Shown: positions 36,101 through 51,100, counted from the first letter of the stretch. The stretch is 64,000 nt of DNA from Phoronis australis (GCA_002633005.1 NMRA01000349.1:250001-314000), one strand, 5' to 3'. Numbers and translations are program-made. The notes: a model not told the origin generated them from the letters alone.

Positions 36101-39100
36101 GAATCTGGGAAAAAGGAACTGGTTAATAGGTGACACAATATTTCATTGCGTCGAAAGTCGATGCAAATGATCACATCATAACTTAAGCAGCTGAATAATT
36201 GTAGAAAATCAATTTTTGCAGGGCTGGTAAATAATTTAGATTACTCTAGGAAGATTTTATTCGGTCAGTTTTTACCCCCAACGGCGCAAATTTGTATATT
36301 TGATTTAGTAAACAGCTTCGTACCAAGGCTAAAGCCTTCCGAGCCCTTTGGCGTAACAACACAATACTTGGCGTTTCGCGTATACTCCAAGGGGTAAAAC
36401 TTTGAAAATAATATTTTCGGGGTAACTTGGTACATGTTATCCTAAAGAAAGTAGTCTGTGTTTTCATGTAGAGCTTAAAAATGATTAACCCAGTGATTCA
36501 AAAAGAACACTCTCGCAAACAAAAACGCACGCAATTTTCAGTTCTATTACACAGGTTAAAAATCAACTTCTATAAGTTTATTGCATCGATTCTAGTGATC
36601 ACCAGGGCAAGTCAAAACTCATAAGGGGACGCAATTTCAAACCTTTGGCAGGAGTCAGTGTTATAAAAATGGATTTAGACCGACGTTTATTCATCAGCAA
36701 TGTAGACACAACAGTTACAGACTCTGACTGCGTTTGTTAACGTCTTGTGGCAATGATAAAAGTAATTGTTTCTACTATGACTGATAACAAGTTTTACTCT
36801 GATGAGGTATGAGGCAATATGCATGCCTAATATGGAGATCGGCAGTTGCGAAAATATTAACTGGGTTTAATGAATCCGTTTGTTATGAACCACTGCAAAA
36901 GTATGATTACTAATTGTACATTCGAAGCACACCTCATTAGAATAAAAACATACACATGCTTGATGATCCTGGGAGTACCTCTATTACAGGCAGGAATGAA
37001 GATACATAGTTGTTAAGCCATAGAGGATAATAAGGCTTATACATAATATCACACTGAGCCATCTACACCAGGCATATACAAATGATACAATATTTCAAAA
37101 GAAGCCTCAACTACTCATTTTTCATAGTATTACTAAATCACAAACACCTAGATTTATATAAGAAGTTACATAGTACAATGCTACACAACCTGCTCTCCCA
37201 CATTTATGGAAGGCCTAAGTGGAAACATTAACGAAATACCGTAATCGTTCGGGTTAATGCCCATGCTCAGTTAACCGCCCACCCCCTACTTTAAGTGGAT
37301 TTTCGATTTAACCGCCCACTGCTCGGTTAAGCGCCCCCCTGCGATTTTTGAAGATTTCCAGCTAAGCGCCCACCTCTCGGTTAAGCGCCCATGCCTGACT
37401 TTTAAAGAATGAAGATTTAGCGCCTAGTGCTAAGGAAACGCGTGATTCCCCGACTTTTAGAAAAAGATCGATGATCACAATGAGTGCAACGACGCCGGGA
37501 CTTCGAGACGGTGGCTTAGCAATCTGAATTACAATACAGGTAACGAGTTATTGTCTTGGGTCATGAACTCACTTCAAAATATAATACTTGAACCTTTTTG
37601 TCTCTGTATTTTCTTCCCTTGTTTGCAAAGTTTAAGAACGTCACCTTCGTCAAAACCTCCACTTTCAGCGACTTTGTCTGCCGCGCTGAGTTTCCGTCTG
37701 CAGTGCCCTAGATAAAACATATATTCGAAAAAATCAGGCCAGAGAAATGTGACAATGGTTTTGCCAACCCTCCAAATTCTATTAAGATGGGAAGCTCTCG
37801 TATTTTGAACAAATCTCAAAATTCACGGAAAGATGTCAAATTCTCAATATTTTGATAAATATAACTGCCGGGTTGTAGAGGATGTTGGGCGACGGAAGGG
37901 AGAGTACAAGTGCCTTACTGGGTTACCGATTTCGTTGCTGCCTGTCGATTTCTGAATTCAAACGTTGGTAATAATGTATGTTTGTGTATGATCTTGAAGT
38001 AATAAAAAACGGCTAGTCAAATTTTGTTTTCGCTTATTGCATCTCAGTCAAACTGGTTAGCAGATTTAACTAATGTCGCTGGCTGTTCTTTACTATTTCT
38101 TGCGTCAGCCCCCACGTAAGCGTGACTGTGTGAATTATCATTTCCACAGTCCCCTTTTTAGCCATCCAGAATAATTTTGTTTATACATTGGCCATTTTCA
38201 GCCTGAACAAAAATTCTTACCATTCGAGTAAGAAATATCTACGACGTAGACTGCTTGACGATAGTGGGTAGGAGATTCACGCAGCTAGTTACAGGGACGG
38301 GCTTAGGGAGCATCGAGCAGGGAAATATGGGAATAGACTTGACATCGCAGTTTTGGGGAACACTGGCAATGGAGGAATATCGTAAAGAACTGGGTCTTTC
38401 GTAACAACAGCTTAAAAGTACATAGTCACACCCGTTTTTGTTACTTCGGACTGTCGCTATGTGTGACTGATTTGTAGTGGTGCACGTGCGCAAGTTCCCA
38501 CACTTTGGAGTGCATGTTACCTTGACACCAACATGTGATTGACAGGTGACTCACACGTAGGCCCAATGTGTGTACTGAATACGGCCACTATCTTTGGCCA
38601 TAAAAAACGAAATGCATATCGAAAGAGGCCATTATATTACTTGATGGCATTTCCAAGTCACGATTGTCAGCCTACTGAGACATTGCGCGATAACAGCGGG
38701 ACCGAACAGGGCCTCAGTGCGATATTACAAGTGATATAAATAGGATAATCTGGACATCTTGCATGAAAAATAAATGTTTTTCCACCACGAAGTTTGGTAA
38801 GATGATCATTTAAGAATAATGAATTGAAACATTGCTGTTTTCTGACGTTTTGTAACATATTTATGCAGTTGCTCGAAATTTTATTCTTGATCGACGACTG
38901 GCTCGACCACCCCCGATCATTGTCTTACTTCTTTGCATAGCATGTTTGGCGCAACGGCAAGAGAGCAATGCCAGGCTGTCGAGATAAGACAGCTAGCCCC
39001 AGAACCATACGTGGAGTGTCGACTATAACATCCCAAACACAAAAAAACAGCAGAGTTAAGCTTTTCAAACTTTTATTACAACCAATTTTAAAACTGCTCT

Positions 39101-42100
39101 CTGACTTCTGAAATTGACAGCTACATATAGTACGAGACTATAACCATAAATTTGATGTCTGACCTTTGCAACTCGTGAAGCTTGCTGCTTAAGCAGGGTC
39201 ACATCTTGAAACAGTTTTAATTCTAGTGGAGGCTGCGTGGTCACTGGTCGTCTGCGCACCGCAGGATGGCACGGGGTTATTACTCAGCAATTTTGTAAAT
39301 TTAATAGTGAATGACTAATCTGAGGGCAAGAGAACCTTTGTTGGGATCATCCGCTGTTATGACGTTTTCACAGTCATTTGGCGAAGTGACGATAAAGCTC
39401 TTTGAAAAGGGCTACGCGTTCCTAGTATGAGTGTCGTGTCGGGATTTAGATCGCCAGGTAAGATTAACCGCCCAGGGCGGTTGTCTGTCCTAATAAGCGC
39501 CCATGTTCGGTTAATCGCCCATCCCCTACTTTAGGTTGATTTTCGATTTAACCGCCCACTGCTCGGTTAACTGCCCTCCCCCGAGTTTTTGGGTTCGCCA
39601 ATTTAACCGCCCAGGGCGTTAACCCGAACGATTATGGTATATTTTCTATGCAAGATTAAAACCAAGCAATACATGTTAACTCTCCAGGACCAAAAATAAA
39701 TATCTCAAAACCAGAACTTTTACTTTAGCACGAATTAAAGCAATCCAATACATTGAGATTGTTTTCACACAGAAGACCAAAGAGCAAATCAAGACTAAAA
39801 TTCACCACATCAAGACTGAAAATTTATCACATCAGCTCCTATAACTTATCAAGTGAGGACCAAAAACTCTTCACTTAAGGATCAAAATAAAATACGACTG
39901 AACTAAGAATTTAATAAGTCGGGTTCAAAAACTTACCATGTCAGTAATTTTTTACGCCAGGACACCACATCACCATCCCCAAGCATTGATCCTTCAAAGT
40001 AATAATATCCGTACTACACGTATAAACAAGGGCTAAGTGTTCAACCTCTCATATTGTCTTGGAAATGCGGTTGAATTTCGTCTAATCCACGTTTTACAAT
40101 AGATGCCAATGTATAGGTACATACTGGATTGTCAGCATTGCATAATGGGTGATCACGTAGTCTCCGGGCTTGAAAACAATTCTCTCCTGGCGTGATAAGT
40201 TTTCTGACGCAAAAAATCCTGGTTGCCAATTGTTTTTGATTCAACAGATTTCAATTCCTGAATAGAAAATGCGTGTCCTGTATTTTGCTGCTTCAGCTTT
40301 CCATTCAGCCAACTAGTGCACAGCACAGTTTTTATGCGCCCACATATTTATATGTGGACGCATTATGCCGTCATCTCTGTCCGTCCGTCCGTCCGTCCGG
40401 GTGGCGTCCGTCCGGCGTCCGCTGCTCTATCTCCAAAACCCTTTGACATACGTTCATGAAATTTGGCACCTATGTTCCATTCATGAATGGGACGGCATGT
40501 GCGAACTTTCGGACGGATCCGACTACCGGTGTGCCCCCTAGTGGCAATTTTATTTTTTTACGCTTACCTTTGTATCTTCACAAGTCCTTATTGGATTTTC
40601 ATGAAATTTGGTATGTAGGCACCTGTTAGTGAGATGACGCTATCCTCCCATTTTCAGATGGATTCGACATAGTTTGCGCCACCTAGTGGCCATTTTTAGT
40701 GTTTTCGAGTCTGTTTTTGTGCGTCCACCCCTCTATCAACCAAACCGCTCAAAGGATGATTGTGAAAATTGGCGTGTATGTGCTTACTATAAGGAAGACA
40801 GCTGACAATGATTTTCAGATGATTTGGACTACTGTGGCGCCTCCTAGTGGTAGTTTTTTTTTTTTTTGCGCCCATGGCTGTATCTCCCAAACCGTTTGCA
40901 GGATCTTTACTAAATTTAGCAAGTGTATTTATGTGATGTTGACAACGGACGATGACGACTTTAGGATGATTCTGACTACCGGTATTCCTCTAGTGGCAAT
41001 TTTAGTATTTGCCTCTAGTGGCAATTTTAGTATTTTACATTGACCTCTGTATTTTCTTCAGGTGTGTACTTTGTGTTACTTCGTGACTATGAAGGAAAAG
41101 TTCCAAGTAGAAATTTGTTTCTGGCATTCTAATGCTGTGCTAATCTCGTCTGCTGGTAAATTTGTTTTTAATTCTATGTTTCTGTGGTGCTTTAAGCAAC
41201 TGGTGTATAGGATGTGCTTGTATTATGAAGATTTCTCACATTTTGCCCCTAGCCTATTGAGGAGACAAGGACCATGCCTTTCCATTTTGCAAAGTACAAC
41301 ATACTACATATATGCCCTCTACTGGCCACTTTATGGTACCAATAAACAACCCTAGAAGGATACCGTATGCAGTGCAATTGTGGGCTCATTTCAACGCTCT
41401 GCGTTGCTCTTGTTTTAACATCCCGTCGTGGTTCCACTGCAAAGAATCACTTCTGGTACAACTTTCCCTAAATGACATTCGTATTTTGCACATTTCTTCG
41501 GGGTACCAGTTTTCCAAGAGCTATATATTCATTGGACAAGTTTCTGTTTGGTATTCGGTTTTATTTTCTTTCTCAGGTAGTCCTTGAGCTCATGCTCTGA
41601 AAGTTTTGAAAACGCAACTCTTCCTTTACGCAGATACGTTTTCTGCCATGGGCAACAACTCGCTGAATTCATCAACCAAACATTTATTTTTGAAAATGCT
41701 TTCAAAAGTGGACTTTTTTAAAACACGGTGTTGACCATATTCGTCAGTGTATGGAAGCGAAATGAACAAATTTGTGCACACTGCTCAAAGCACTTTTTGA
41801 ACATACCGAAACGCCAACGTCTCTGTCTTACAACACTGCGTGTGCTTGGCATTTCTGGTAAAGCGCTCTCATGCTGGACATTTTTTAAGATTGAGCACCG
41901 TTTCAAAAAATTGTATTTCTTCTTACAGCTGAGTATAGAAGAAATATTCTGCGATTTTAGGACCGAAATGGAACCAAATCTCGAGTGGTGACTCATTAGA
42001 ATGTGCAAAACTCGGGCGGGGGGTGGGGGTGGCGATACAAGCATGATTTTTTTTGTTTTTGCGCCAAACATGTAGTTGCCACTTGTCATTCAGCGTCACT

Positions 42101-45100
42101 TACTGTTGTGTACTTAGTCACACAATAACAGGATGTTTGTAGGTTGTTATTGTTTATGAGTTCAGTAGTTTATTTGGTATTATGTCATGCGATTCCTGGT
42201 ATAGGAAGTGTGTCATAGGTAACGCATCATATGTTGTTATGTAGTTGTGTGTATATATATTGTTGTGATATGTAGAATAAATCAGTTCAGGGTTCAGTTC
42301 AATTCTGTTCGTTTCACTGCGTAGTTCATGGAGTGTCTACTTTATTTGACAAAGTAAGATACACAACACTTACTACCTAAGGTGGCCAGATCATACGCTA
42401 TAAATATCACTAGACACTTTGCTTCTCAAAAGTGCACCTTGATGTATTTCCTATCAATTTCCGACCGGTCGGACAAAAATTTGTGATATGTGCTGTATGG
42501 ATGATTTTGAAAATTGGCATTCTCAGTGTGAAAAGGACGGTCGATGATGACGACTTCAACCACTGTGGCGCCTCCTAATGGTTGTTTTGTTTTGTTTTGC
42601 GCCCATAGCTGTATCTCCTAAACCCACAGCAGGATCTTTATTAAAGATAGTAAGATTGAAGTGAACAACAGGGAACGCTGTGCCCACTCGTGGCAATTTC
42701 ATTCTATTCCATTTTTTGTTTTGCTAAAGTTCCTTGATATTTTTTATGAAATTTTGTAAATAGCTTTCTATTAAAGAAGCGATGATATGTTCCCCTTTTC
42801 GGATGGATTGGATGTTTTTGCACCATCTAGTGGCCATTTTATGATACAAATAAACATCCCTAGAAAAACCCTGTTTGCTGTGCATTTGTGGGTGCATTTC
42901 AACGCTCCTCGTTGCTGTTGTTTCATTTTGTTGTAGAGTGGAACTAGTCTAAGCTAAAACGAAAAAAAATTTTGATAAGACGAAAATCTTGATTTTGAGT
43001 CTGAATTGTGAAGTTTGAAATCGGCTTAGACCCCATGTCATTTCTGCGTGCGCACCGCAGGTAAATAAAAGAGAGCCCTCCTGGTCGGCTACAATTTGCG
43101 CCATTGTAAAACCACGATGTTGAAAAACTTTCTTTGCAGTAAAGTTGTCTTAAATGGGCGCTTTTTTACAGAATAGGTGATTTATCAAGTTCTTGAATAT
43201 TATATTCAGTCAAAATTGGCGCCAGTTTTGAATCAATGCTGATGAGGCCTGGCTTTTTCTTGTTTCGTGATGAACAACAATGAGTTGATTGCTTTTCTTT
43301 ACAAAACTGGCAGATCACATTCACGCTATTCCGCAAATAACACCACTGTTCATGTAGAGGCACAAATTATTCTTATTTATATATTTTCTAATTGCTCCCA
43401 GATATTTATTATGCTCAGGCCTGCACATCTCAAAGATCAATCATCCACTCCTGTTACCTCTATCAGTCCCTGTAGGCTTTGCGCGGACTAATTTCCGGAC
43501 ATGCGCAATCGTTAAACCGATTCAGCTGCAAGTCCGCTATTTAATAGGCCTACGTACAGCAAGCTTGGCATTTTTCGATACTATGTGCAGCTTCCATTCT
43601 TTGGAAATATTGATCTTTGTATTTTTTTCAATATTAATTAAGCTCATTGTCTGAACACTTATTGATCTATTTAGAATTCTGTTCTTGAAAGTGTGATTGT
43701 CTCTTGACTGTTTTAGTGTTTTTGTCAATATTAATTATTAGCACATATCTGAACATTAATTGATTTCGTTGGAATTCTGTTATTGAAAGGGTTATTGTCT
43801 CTTGACTATTGTCAGTATTAAGGACATCTGAACACTAATTGATCTCTTTAGAATTCTGTTCTTGAAAGGGTGATTGTCTCTTGACTATTTTAGTATTTTT
43901 GTCAATATTAAGCACATATCTGAACACTTATTGATTTCACCAGAATTTTGTTGATGAAAGAGTGATCGTGACAGCAGACCACGATTGAAGCCGAACTCGG
44001 AGTATGCGAGGCATTTTCTATGTATTGGCAAGTCCAGATTAGTATGTCATAAATTCAATGATCTTTGTTTGAATTCTTTTGCACTCAAAATTAAATATAT
44101 TTTGAAATATATTTTGAAATATATTTTGAAGTGTTTTCTCTGCACACTGCATGGTTCCCGCGAACTTATTCTCTGCTCACTGCATGGTTACCGCGAACTT
44201 ACAAGTTCATTGGAAACTACATGGTATTAAGTACGACCGTCGATCGAGACACATAAAAATTTAAGGGCTGACTCCATTTGTTCTTTATCTTTGGTTCATG
44301 TCGCAACTATCCTTCTAAAATCTGGGCCGCCTAGCTTTTAGTCTGAAAGCTAGTGGCCCAGTTGGCAACTAGTCAGTTTGGAGTTCCAAGGTAAAGTTTA
44401 AATGGAGGGTTTGTAGACACCTTGAGAAGACACAAACAGCTAACTTCAGTTTACTCTTTGATGAGTTCCAAGGTTAGGTTACTTTGTTCATGGAGGGTTT
44501 GTGGAGCACCATATGAAGGCACTAACAGCTGCTGTAGCTTCAGTTTACTGTTTGATGAATCTCAAGATAAGTTCTGTGGGCGCCTCGAATGTTCATTTAG
44601 GAAATACAGATCTGATCGTTATGTCTTCCAGTAAATCAGTTTTGACCAGCTCAGTCTTTCCTGGTTGTGCTTCTCTGGTAATTTTGTTCTCTTTGTATAG
44701 GTCTAGCCCTGCTGGAAGCCTTGGAGATGTTAAGTGGTCAGAGTGAGTCCAAGGTGATCAGCCTACTGGACAGTCTGCCATCTGATGTGGCTAACGAGGG
44801 TCAGGAGTTGATGGATGACATGGAGCACAGGTTCAACGTGGATGATGTCGACGATGTGGAAGGTGACTAACTTTGACATGTAGCAATTGCGCGATTTACC
44901 ATACTCATCCAGAGTTCTGTTTCAGGAGAAGTGACTCAAGTCGGAATTTTGGCCTTACGCCTCTACTTCATAATTGACCTATCTCAAGCTCTGTCCCTTG
45001 CGAAAAGTTTTACCTGGCAACATGTTGTTTGTCGGGTAAAATGGCGGCTTGAAGGTTGGTCAAGAATACTGCGTTCTGATTGGTCAGTTAAACCGTTACT

Positions 45101-48100
45101 CAAAATCATGGCGATAGGTCAATTGCTGAAAAAAGGTTGTAAAGTAATTATGAGTGTAATTGGGTATGATACGCTACATAAAACACTTTTATTGTACTGA
45201 CTTCTGTCCCTGTTTAAATTCAGGGTAGACTGTAGCACCATCTGAAGTAGGCCAGCACGCCTGGCATAGACAAGGATCATCCCGTAGGGTTGCCATGTTG
45301 GAATCTTTTTTGGCAAATTATGTCTCACTTACTAAACCGTCAATTCTCATCGCTGTAAGTACCTTTTGAGCATAAAGGGACACCTTAGGAGGCCATTGAT
45401 GTCTTTAATTCCTTCTGACTTGTACAAATACTTCAATTTGCAATTAAGATTTTTTTCTGAATATATATCTATTCATTTGTCAATGATGCCATTTTGTCCA
45501 GGTACAAGGGGTACAATCCTGGCGTCCAAGTTTCACGCACTTTCTAGCAAACTCTGGTGGACCACCAGTATAGTGCATTATTGATTGGCTTATTGTGGAG
45601 TTCATGGATGTCGGCCGTGATTTAATTGAAAATTTTACATGCAATTGAAAGAAAAATGGCTCTGTTCCCGATTTCGGTAACTGAAAGAAAAACCATTCAG
45701 AAAGAAATGTTGATTGAGGAAGTATTTGCTCGAGTTCGAAAGACTACTATAGACTTCAATGCCCTCCAAATGTGTTCATCTACACTTAACTGGTACATAT
45801 AGTAATTTAACTTCGATAATTTAACCAAGGTTTAGCATAAGTTGCAGAAAATCTTCCAGCATACAGGCTACATTTGGGTGTGCCATTGCCTAGATTCAGG
45901 GTTGATTTGTCCACTACCTCTTGAGGTGGAAACTACCGTAGTAAGCCTTGTGCTTTGACCTCCTGTGGGTCAACTCACTCAGCTCCTCCCATTGATCTTG
46001 GCATTGATTATTTATATGTCTGAGTAAGATACATTTATTTAGGACAAAAACCTTTTCAGTAGAACTGTTCTCCCATAAGGTTCTGATAAGAAAGAAGTAT
46101 TTGAAACTCATTAAAATAGTATTACACAAGAATTAAAATCAGAATATCAAGCAATAAAAAGATTAACAACAAACCTGAAACAAGAGAATGAACACACATT
46201 ACAATTAAGGTACCTGTGCTGTGCATCAAAATCAAGATGGCCACACGCACGCACACACACATTCACCCACACACACCCAAACCCCCCCCACACACANNCC
46301 CCCCCCCCCCCCAAACACACATATAATATATTCTATACCTCGTCCTCCTGCCCTTGTTACAATCAAACCATCAAATACAATAGCGGTAAGTGTCAAATAC
46401 TAACAGTAATACAAGCTCTTAATATTCACATGAATGTGAACAAAACATATTTACATGTTGACTATGTAAGATCTTTTTCCTTCATAATGAAGTATAGGCA
46501 GACTATCTTACAATCAAATAATTTCAAACTAACTTTAATGGGGAGTGCATTAAAACCATTGACATTTTTCCTCATGGAATTCACTGCCTTAGCAGCCTGT
46601 AGATAAAGTTTTCTGTGTGCAAGACCACATCATGGTTATCTAAAAAGAAGTGACGATGGGTTGCACGGAAGAAAAACTTGATTTGAATTAATGCATAAGA
46701 TAGTTATTCCAGTACTATTATGTAGCCAAAACAAAAACCTAATTTTAGTGTGCACATATGGTTATTTCGGAACTCCTGTGCAGCCTTGCAGTTTTTCTGT
46801 GAACGCTTAGATCCATAGAATGTTCAACAAAGTTATACAAGGTTCACAAAGTCATGCTGTCTTATCAGAGGGCACATCCGACATCAGATCTGCTGTCTGA
46901 AAATAGTCCACTTCACACGTGAGCTCCGTCAGACATCTGTCATCTTATTGGACTCCATATCAGACTCCATGTCAGACGTTGCATTTGCCATCTTACTGGC
47001 TGCATTCAAAGGAGTCACGTAACTTGCATTTAAGCTCTGTTCGATTGCTATGACTGGCAGATCATGCATTGATTTCATGCTGACAATGCAAAACTCATAA
47101 GATGGCTGATGGAACACCATTGTAAACACTAGTTTTAAACTGCTGTCCTATCTGCCTTCTTGTACAAATTCCATATCTGACCAGTGTTATTGTGGCCTGC
47201 TGTTACGTGAAAGTTCTCTTATTTGGGACAGTCTCTAAAATTTGGAACACAGAAACTTGGTCAAAAATTTAATTAAATTAGGACAAGGGCAATTTTGGCG
47301 TTACTAATAGTTCTCAAATTTCTGACAATGTCTCTTCAGTCTACAGAGTTTACAATTTTGTCATCTTTTAAGTAATTCTTGAATTTGGGACTGCCAGTAT
47401 TACCTATTTCTAGAATTGGGGACTGGCTTCAACCTTGCGCAAAATAATCGATTTTTCACTCTCAAATTGGAGAATTTTTAGTAGTTACCATGTGTGGCCA
47501 AAGCGACTCTCTGCATTCACGCCCACATTCGGTGCAAGCTTAACCATCATTCCATAACTCTGCATCTTCATCATCATTGTCATTGCCACAATTAAGTTGA
47601 TATGTTTGCTTGCCATATGTGCGCATATGGCGGGTTAGTGCAGTTCTATTACTACACACACGCCCACACAGGTGACACACTGTGTCATTATTATTCTTAT
47701 CGGACATGTGGTCGTCATATTCATGTGTACGGTATGTGCGCAGCTGTACACAATCGGAAACCGCCTTGTGCATCATTGCAAAAGTTTGTGTCTTACCGCC
47801 ATTGCTCCCACCATCATTGGTTTGGTACAGATGGTGAGGCCAAGCCAGCTTCACTACTGTACATACCCCCATACCTGGCACTTTCTGCATCATCCCAGGA
47901 CTGTTCACCACTGAGCTTCTTATAGTCATCACTATATTGGTGCAAACGGTAGCTATGTGTAATGGTATGTGAGGTTAAACTATCTCCGCTGCTATACACA
48001 GATTCATACCTGGCGCTTTTTGCGTCATACGAGGACTGTTCTCCATTGAGTTTCTTATAATCATTACAAATGGTAGTCCTGTTGGCGTGCATGTGAGGTT

Positions 48101-51100
48101 AAACTTTCTCCGCTGCTGTACACAAGCTCATACATGGCACTTTCTGCATCATCCCAGAACTCTTTTTCATGGAGTTCTTTATAACCCCACTGAATTGGTA
48201 CAAATTATAGTAGTCCTGTTGGCGTGCATGTGAGGTTAAACTATCTCCGCTGCTGTACACAGGCTAAAACCAGGCACTTTCTGCGTCATCCAAGACTGTT
48301 CTCCATTGAGTTTCTTATAATCATCATTGGATTAATACACAAGTGGTAGTCGTGTGTGCGTGCATGTGTCATTAAACCTTATTCACTGCTCTTATTCAAT
48401 GGCTGCTTGATTGTTGACCCCTCGTGGTTCACCTTCTTCTGGAAATTGGGTGTCGTCCTGTGATCCATGCTTGTCAAGGAGAGGCATTAATTTGCCTATT
48501 TGTGTCGTCAATTGGTCTATTTGACTGCACAGTTTGTCTGTTTTTGTGCCCAGTGGGTCTTTACTTGTTTGTGTGCTCAGCTTGTCTATTTGTGTGCTCA
48601 CTTGGTTTACAAGACTGCTCAGCTGGTCTATTGGTCTGCTCGAAATATCGAGGACAGCTAATAGTGGTTTGTGGTCCAAAATGTTCTCATCTCCTTCCCC
48701 AAATTGGATGTTGCAGATGTGATATTGTGGCCCATTATATAATAAATAATCGATCTTCTTTTCTCCGGCTTCATACAAATGGAATTGTGGGTATTTTGCT
48801 AGGACACTTTGTGCTTTGTCGCTTTCATAGTTGAAGTCGCCTCCAACAAGTACTTTAAATCCATTCTGTTTGCTCATATAGTCCAGCAGGAACAGAAGCT
48901 CATTTAATATGGATTCCTTGACATCTTTTGCTTTGTAACGGCCATGGTAAGTGGCCACAAGAATATAGGTATCCGACATGCCCTTTATCCAAAACTTTCT
49001 GATGAATAGCCTTGTTGCAAATTCACTGTCCTCTGATATATGTTTAAGTATGCAAAGCCTCTCATGCATGTTAATGAAGTCGTGTTCTTCAATCAGCACA
49101 TTATTTAAGTTGTACACAAAACTTGTGTATCCTCCAGCACGGTCTTTTCTCCCCTCCCATACTTCGTAACAAGCAGGTTTTAGGGAATCTGCATGTGTGT
49201 TAAGGTAGCTTAGTAACATTTTTGCACTGCTTAACTCTTGCAGAAACACCAGGTCTGGCTGTTTGTCCTTCAGCAACCCGTGTATGTATTCATATACTTT
49301 GTCTGTGGTTACACCTTTTTTACGGCCTGCATTCAAGCTTATGAAATCAATTGCCATGATTGTTTGATGTCTGCTTTTACGTCAGATAGGGTGGTTGATG
49401 GATAGTTTTTTTACTGTTTGCTGTCTGAAATGTGTCACGAAAGAATATGTTATGCAAGAGTATAGAAGAAAATTTGAAAGCTAGAAAATGGATGTGGTTT
49501 GAATCATTTGTATTTTTTGGAGTTCTGTAGTTTTTTCTTGTTACAGCATAACAGTGTTTAAAACTACAGGACGACAAAAACGTATTAAACAGTCTTTAAC
49601 TTAACTGTAAAACGCCTTTCATTTTTGGCTTTTCATACTGAACGTAAACTACTCAAAAAAGTAAATGGATGTTGTTGTTCACTACTAATTACCTGGAAAT
49701 TGAGAAGTTCAACATGGATGTAGTCCATACAATATAGGTGTTTGCCAGGAAATTTTCCAGACATTTTGAAATGTGTCTGAGGAATTTTTGTCTGATGTTG
49801 AAAGAACAAGTTTTTATGAAAATTCACTAGTCAGAAAACGAAAGTCACAAAATTTAAGAGATTTAACCAGTGCAGGTTCCTGGTTTCTTGGAACTATTGG
49901 TGGTCTATTAGTTGCTTGTGCCTAAACTATACTCACTTGTTGTTTCCTAAGGTTCACACAATGCCAGTCACCCTCACATATGCAGTTCTAGTCACGATTC
50001 TAAACTTTGTCAGCTGAAAATGTAAGGTAGTGTTAACACAGTTGTGCCCTTCCTCAGCACTAGGAACCAATTTAACACGTCACAGATAGTTCATGTGCCA
50101 GAAAAAAGGAAAAAATAAATTAATTTATCATCAAAACTTTAGAAACATTTAGAAAATATATTTCGTGGAACATAAAAAAGTTTCAAGCCAGCAATTTCTG
50201 ATGTTAAAAATGGAAGTATTTCCATATAGCCGAGCCTTTTGTCTTGCTCCGCCATTTTGGATTCAAGGAAGAGCAACTACAAGATTTCTTGTCCTAATTT
50301 CATCAGCATGAACACAATACCAAACAAACAGTGATAATATCTAATTAAAATGTGTTTTCAACAACATGGCATGCACGAACGCTTAAAATTTAATCTTGTA
50401 CACCAAAGCTACTTGTTTTCTCTCACCTCGTCTCTCACCTTTCGTCTCAAAACACCAAGCGTACAAGTCCCGGATGTAACGCTAAGACGTGTGGGATTGC
50501 TCACCAGCCAAATGGCAGCAATGACCGAAACCAATTATGGGATTAGTGAATAGAACAAGTGTTTGAAAATTGCAGGTTTCTATATTCCTTCTCGTATTGG
50601 TTCCTAGCTCAGCATTACATTTCCTGGACTGTTAAAACCAAGAAATTTCCAATATGTCATATGATCTGATCTAAAATAACATTCCATAAACTTGACAAAC
50701 AAGCCTATTGTGTTGGTGCACAATGCTCTGTTAGTATTGAAGTATGTCAGACTTTATGTATCTAGTCTCCTGGAGCTCCAATAAACTTTATTGTCAAGCA
50801 AGCTTTTTGTGTTGGTACACAATACTGTGGTTAAGCATGCTATGCTAGTCAAAAGAGCTTACAGTCACACAAAGGAATTAGTAGATGAAAGTTAAGTCTA
50901 ATTTCTCTGAAAATCAACTGTTTTTCTCCAGTCCACATTTTTTGGTGACAGTATTTTATACAAAGCACATCTGCTTCATGGCATTTGTTGAAAGCCGTTT
51001 ACAGATGGTATTTTTAAATATGGGTTAGCATCAGGTCACTGTTTAAAACATCCTTGCTGGATTACATGAGCATCAGATGAAAGCAGACAATAAGAAAGCT

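Larger units (their letters stand above)
34753..42497. mobile_element. 7.7-kb DNA transposon with TA target sites, carrying nested insertions
   Basis: The termini CAGCACACATCACGAA and the complement of CAGCACATATCACAAA are inverted over about 37 bp and include the palindrome CCGACCGGTCGG. TA flanks both ends (34753-34754, 42496-42497). The flanks are the two halves of one R-family copy, which independently confirms insertion. Inside are a TIR element (37239-39637), a full R copy (40334-41414) and a solo LTR (42104-42368), so the element's own sequence is about 4 kb. I found no intact transposase. The TA target fits Tc1/mariner-like or ISL2EU-like groups; superfamily undetermined. Confidence 0.7.

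Noticed and set aside
41718-42089. Overlapping ~100-codon frames on both strands at 41.7-42.1 kb
   Set aside because: Both strands are open by chance; no motif, and the site lies within the 7.7-kb transposon.
24778-42920. CRISPR array or satellite explanation for the repeated blocks
   Set aside because: Units are 400-bp monomers in dispersed copies with defined ends; no short direct repeats with unique spacers, and the genome is animal.
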